64,000 nucleotides of DNA from Manduca sexta. Taxonomy: Eukaryota > Arthropoda > Insecta > Lepidoptera > Sphingidae. The translations under genes and the position numbers were made by a program. The DNA lies in contig NC_051139.1 of assembly GCF_014839805.1 (NCBI RefSeq), positions 1,240,001 through 1,304,000 on the forward strand, in the 5' to 3' direction. Positions 62,927-64,000 of the stretch are shown piece by piece. How positions within the stretch are numbered: position 1 is the stretch's first letter; every line of letters begins with the position of its first letter. The notes under the pieces are model-generated. The model ran no database searches and was not told the origin of the DNA. It saw only the letters and a program-made list of their open reading frames with translations.

Positions 62927-64000
62927 TCTGTTCGTTATTTGTTTTTGTACATTTTGTACGCTCGCACATATGTGGAACAAAATTTGAGCGGAGATTCCGA
63001 TATGACATTGTATTTTTTATAACTAGTGTCGTGTGAAACAGCCGGCTTCTGTGTCGATTAACAACGGTGTATGGGAATATTTAATAGAATAATTACATGA
63101 TGATTAAACATCTGGCCAGAAACTAACCAAGGTACGTGCGAATAATGTTAAAATTATCAGGTGCCTATTAGAATAATATATTTTTTTGTGTTATACATGA
63201 CACAAAAATATATAATTCTAATATACATTACAAAATTACATAATTACATATCACAATGAAGACAAAAGTGAATTTGTTTGTTTTTTAAATCATTATGTGA
63301 AAGGGGTAAGTTGTCATTTTTAGTCTTAATGAACAAGCATGCTACATAATTTTCAAACCAGAGTATTAATTAATAATTTTTTTATCACTCATTAATTTTA
63401 ATTGAATCTAACCTTTATAATGTATGTACATATCTATTTACTTTTCATCTCATACAATAATTAAATTAGATGCGTAAAGTATTGTATCATTTTTGATTTA
63501 TTATAAATTATGTACTGTAGTGAAGCAAAAATTGTAACAATAGATAATTTTTAACATTTAATATCCTATAAGATATTTTTAAATTGAAAAGAAATTTTCT
63601 TTGATATAATTACATTATATGTAAAACCACATTTATTAATAGTATACTTTATCTTTGATCACTGATTATTGTCATTGGAATTTTATTATTGTCAAAATGC
63701 ACAAATAGGATCAGTTTGTATTTTATTTCTTCCCAATAAGAAATTATTCAAGAGTGTCGCCTGACAATCAGATTTTCTGTAAAGAATGAAACTTGGACTT
63801 TAGTTGCAATCAATTTTTATTACAGTCATGATAATTTATCAAATGATAACATGTCATATTGACTTAGTGACATATTTTTGTGTGTTATTTAATTGTAATC
63901 AAAAAAAAATCTTATCTCAGTATTTAATAGGATATTTATCATCCTCTAGTTGGAGTTCTTTTATTTTAAAATAAAAAATCAGGTTTGATGGAATTGCATT
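62927..64000 (+). other. Probable intron or flank, AT-rich
   Basis: Very AT-rich to the window end, with no acceptor/exon pair that I can support. Confidence 0.45.

Noticed and set aside
1..64000. Known insect microRNA precursors (let-7, miR-100, bantam, miR-9, miR-8, miR-184 and others)
   Set aside because: I looked for their mature seeds and found no match with a credible hairpin.

Overview
This window is eukaryotic, AT-rich and almost entirely non-coding. It looks like a lepidopteran (moth or butterfly) genome scaffold. The support is a set of dispersed repeats I recognise from that group: tRNA-derived SINEs with intact-looking Pol III A and B boxes, a degenerate 'pest'-type repeat with the motif order typical of moths, and a foldback MITE. 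No prokaryotic operons, tRNA or rRNA genes, CRISPR arrays or full-length multi-exon protein genes can be supported.

The dominant structure is an inverted repeat of about 19.5 kb. Bases 1115-20986 reappear in reverse complement at 40993-60451. The right copy fills the whole interval between two N runs of exactly 500 bases (40493-40992 and 60452-60951), and I found no sequence in it that extends past the matched region. The copies differ by roughly 2-3% substitutions in the stretches I compared by eye, and also by transposon presence/absence and indels. The simplest reading is that 40993-60451 is an unpurged alternative haplotype contig scaffolded in reverse orientation, not a genomic palindrome. 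If so, it gives a direct allele-versus-allele comparison, including a SINE insertion with target-site duplication (left only) and a 354-bp palindromic MITE (right only).

Layout: 1-1114 is a SINE fragment and unremarkable flank. 1115-20986 is the left arm (repeats, no supported gene). 20987-40492 is the unique central part of the first contig. It carries two GC/CpG-rich, plus-strand, promoter-like blocks (about 21650-22900 and 25380-26480), each ending a likely first exon at a strong splice donor (22209 and 26130). The second has a TATA box, an initiator and a short coding start. The rest resembles long intron or regulatory DNA with a few GC-enriched islands and SINEs. 40993-60451 is the right arm. 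60952-64000 is a third contig with an old repeat and one small open frame (62649-62903) encoding a predicted single-pass membrane peptide, followed by a strong splice donor.

The best functional inference is that the central region is the 5' part of a plus-strand gene with alternative promoters and long introns, whose later exons lie outside the window. I do not recognise the gene.
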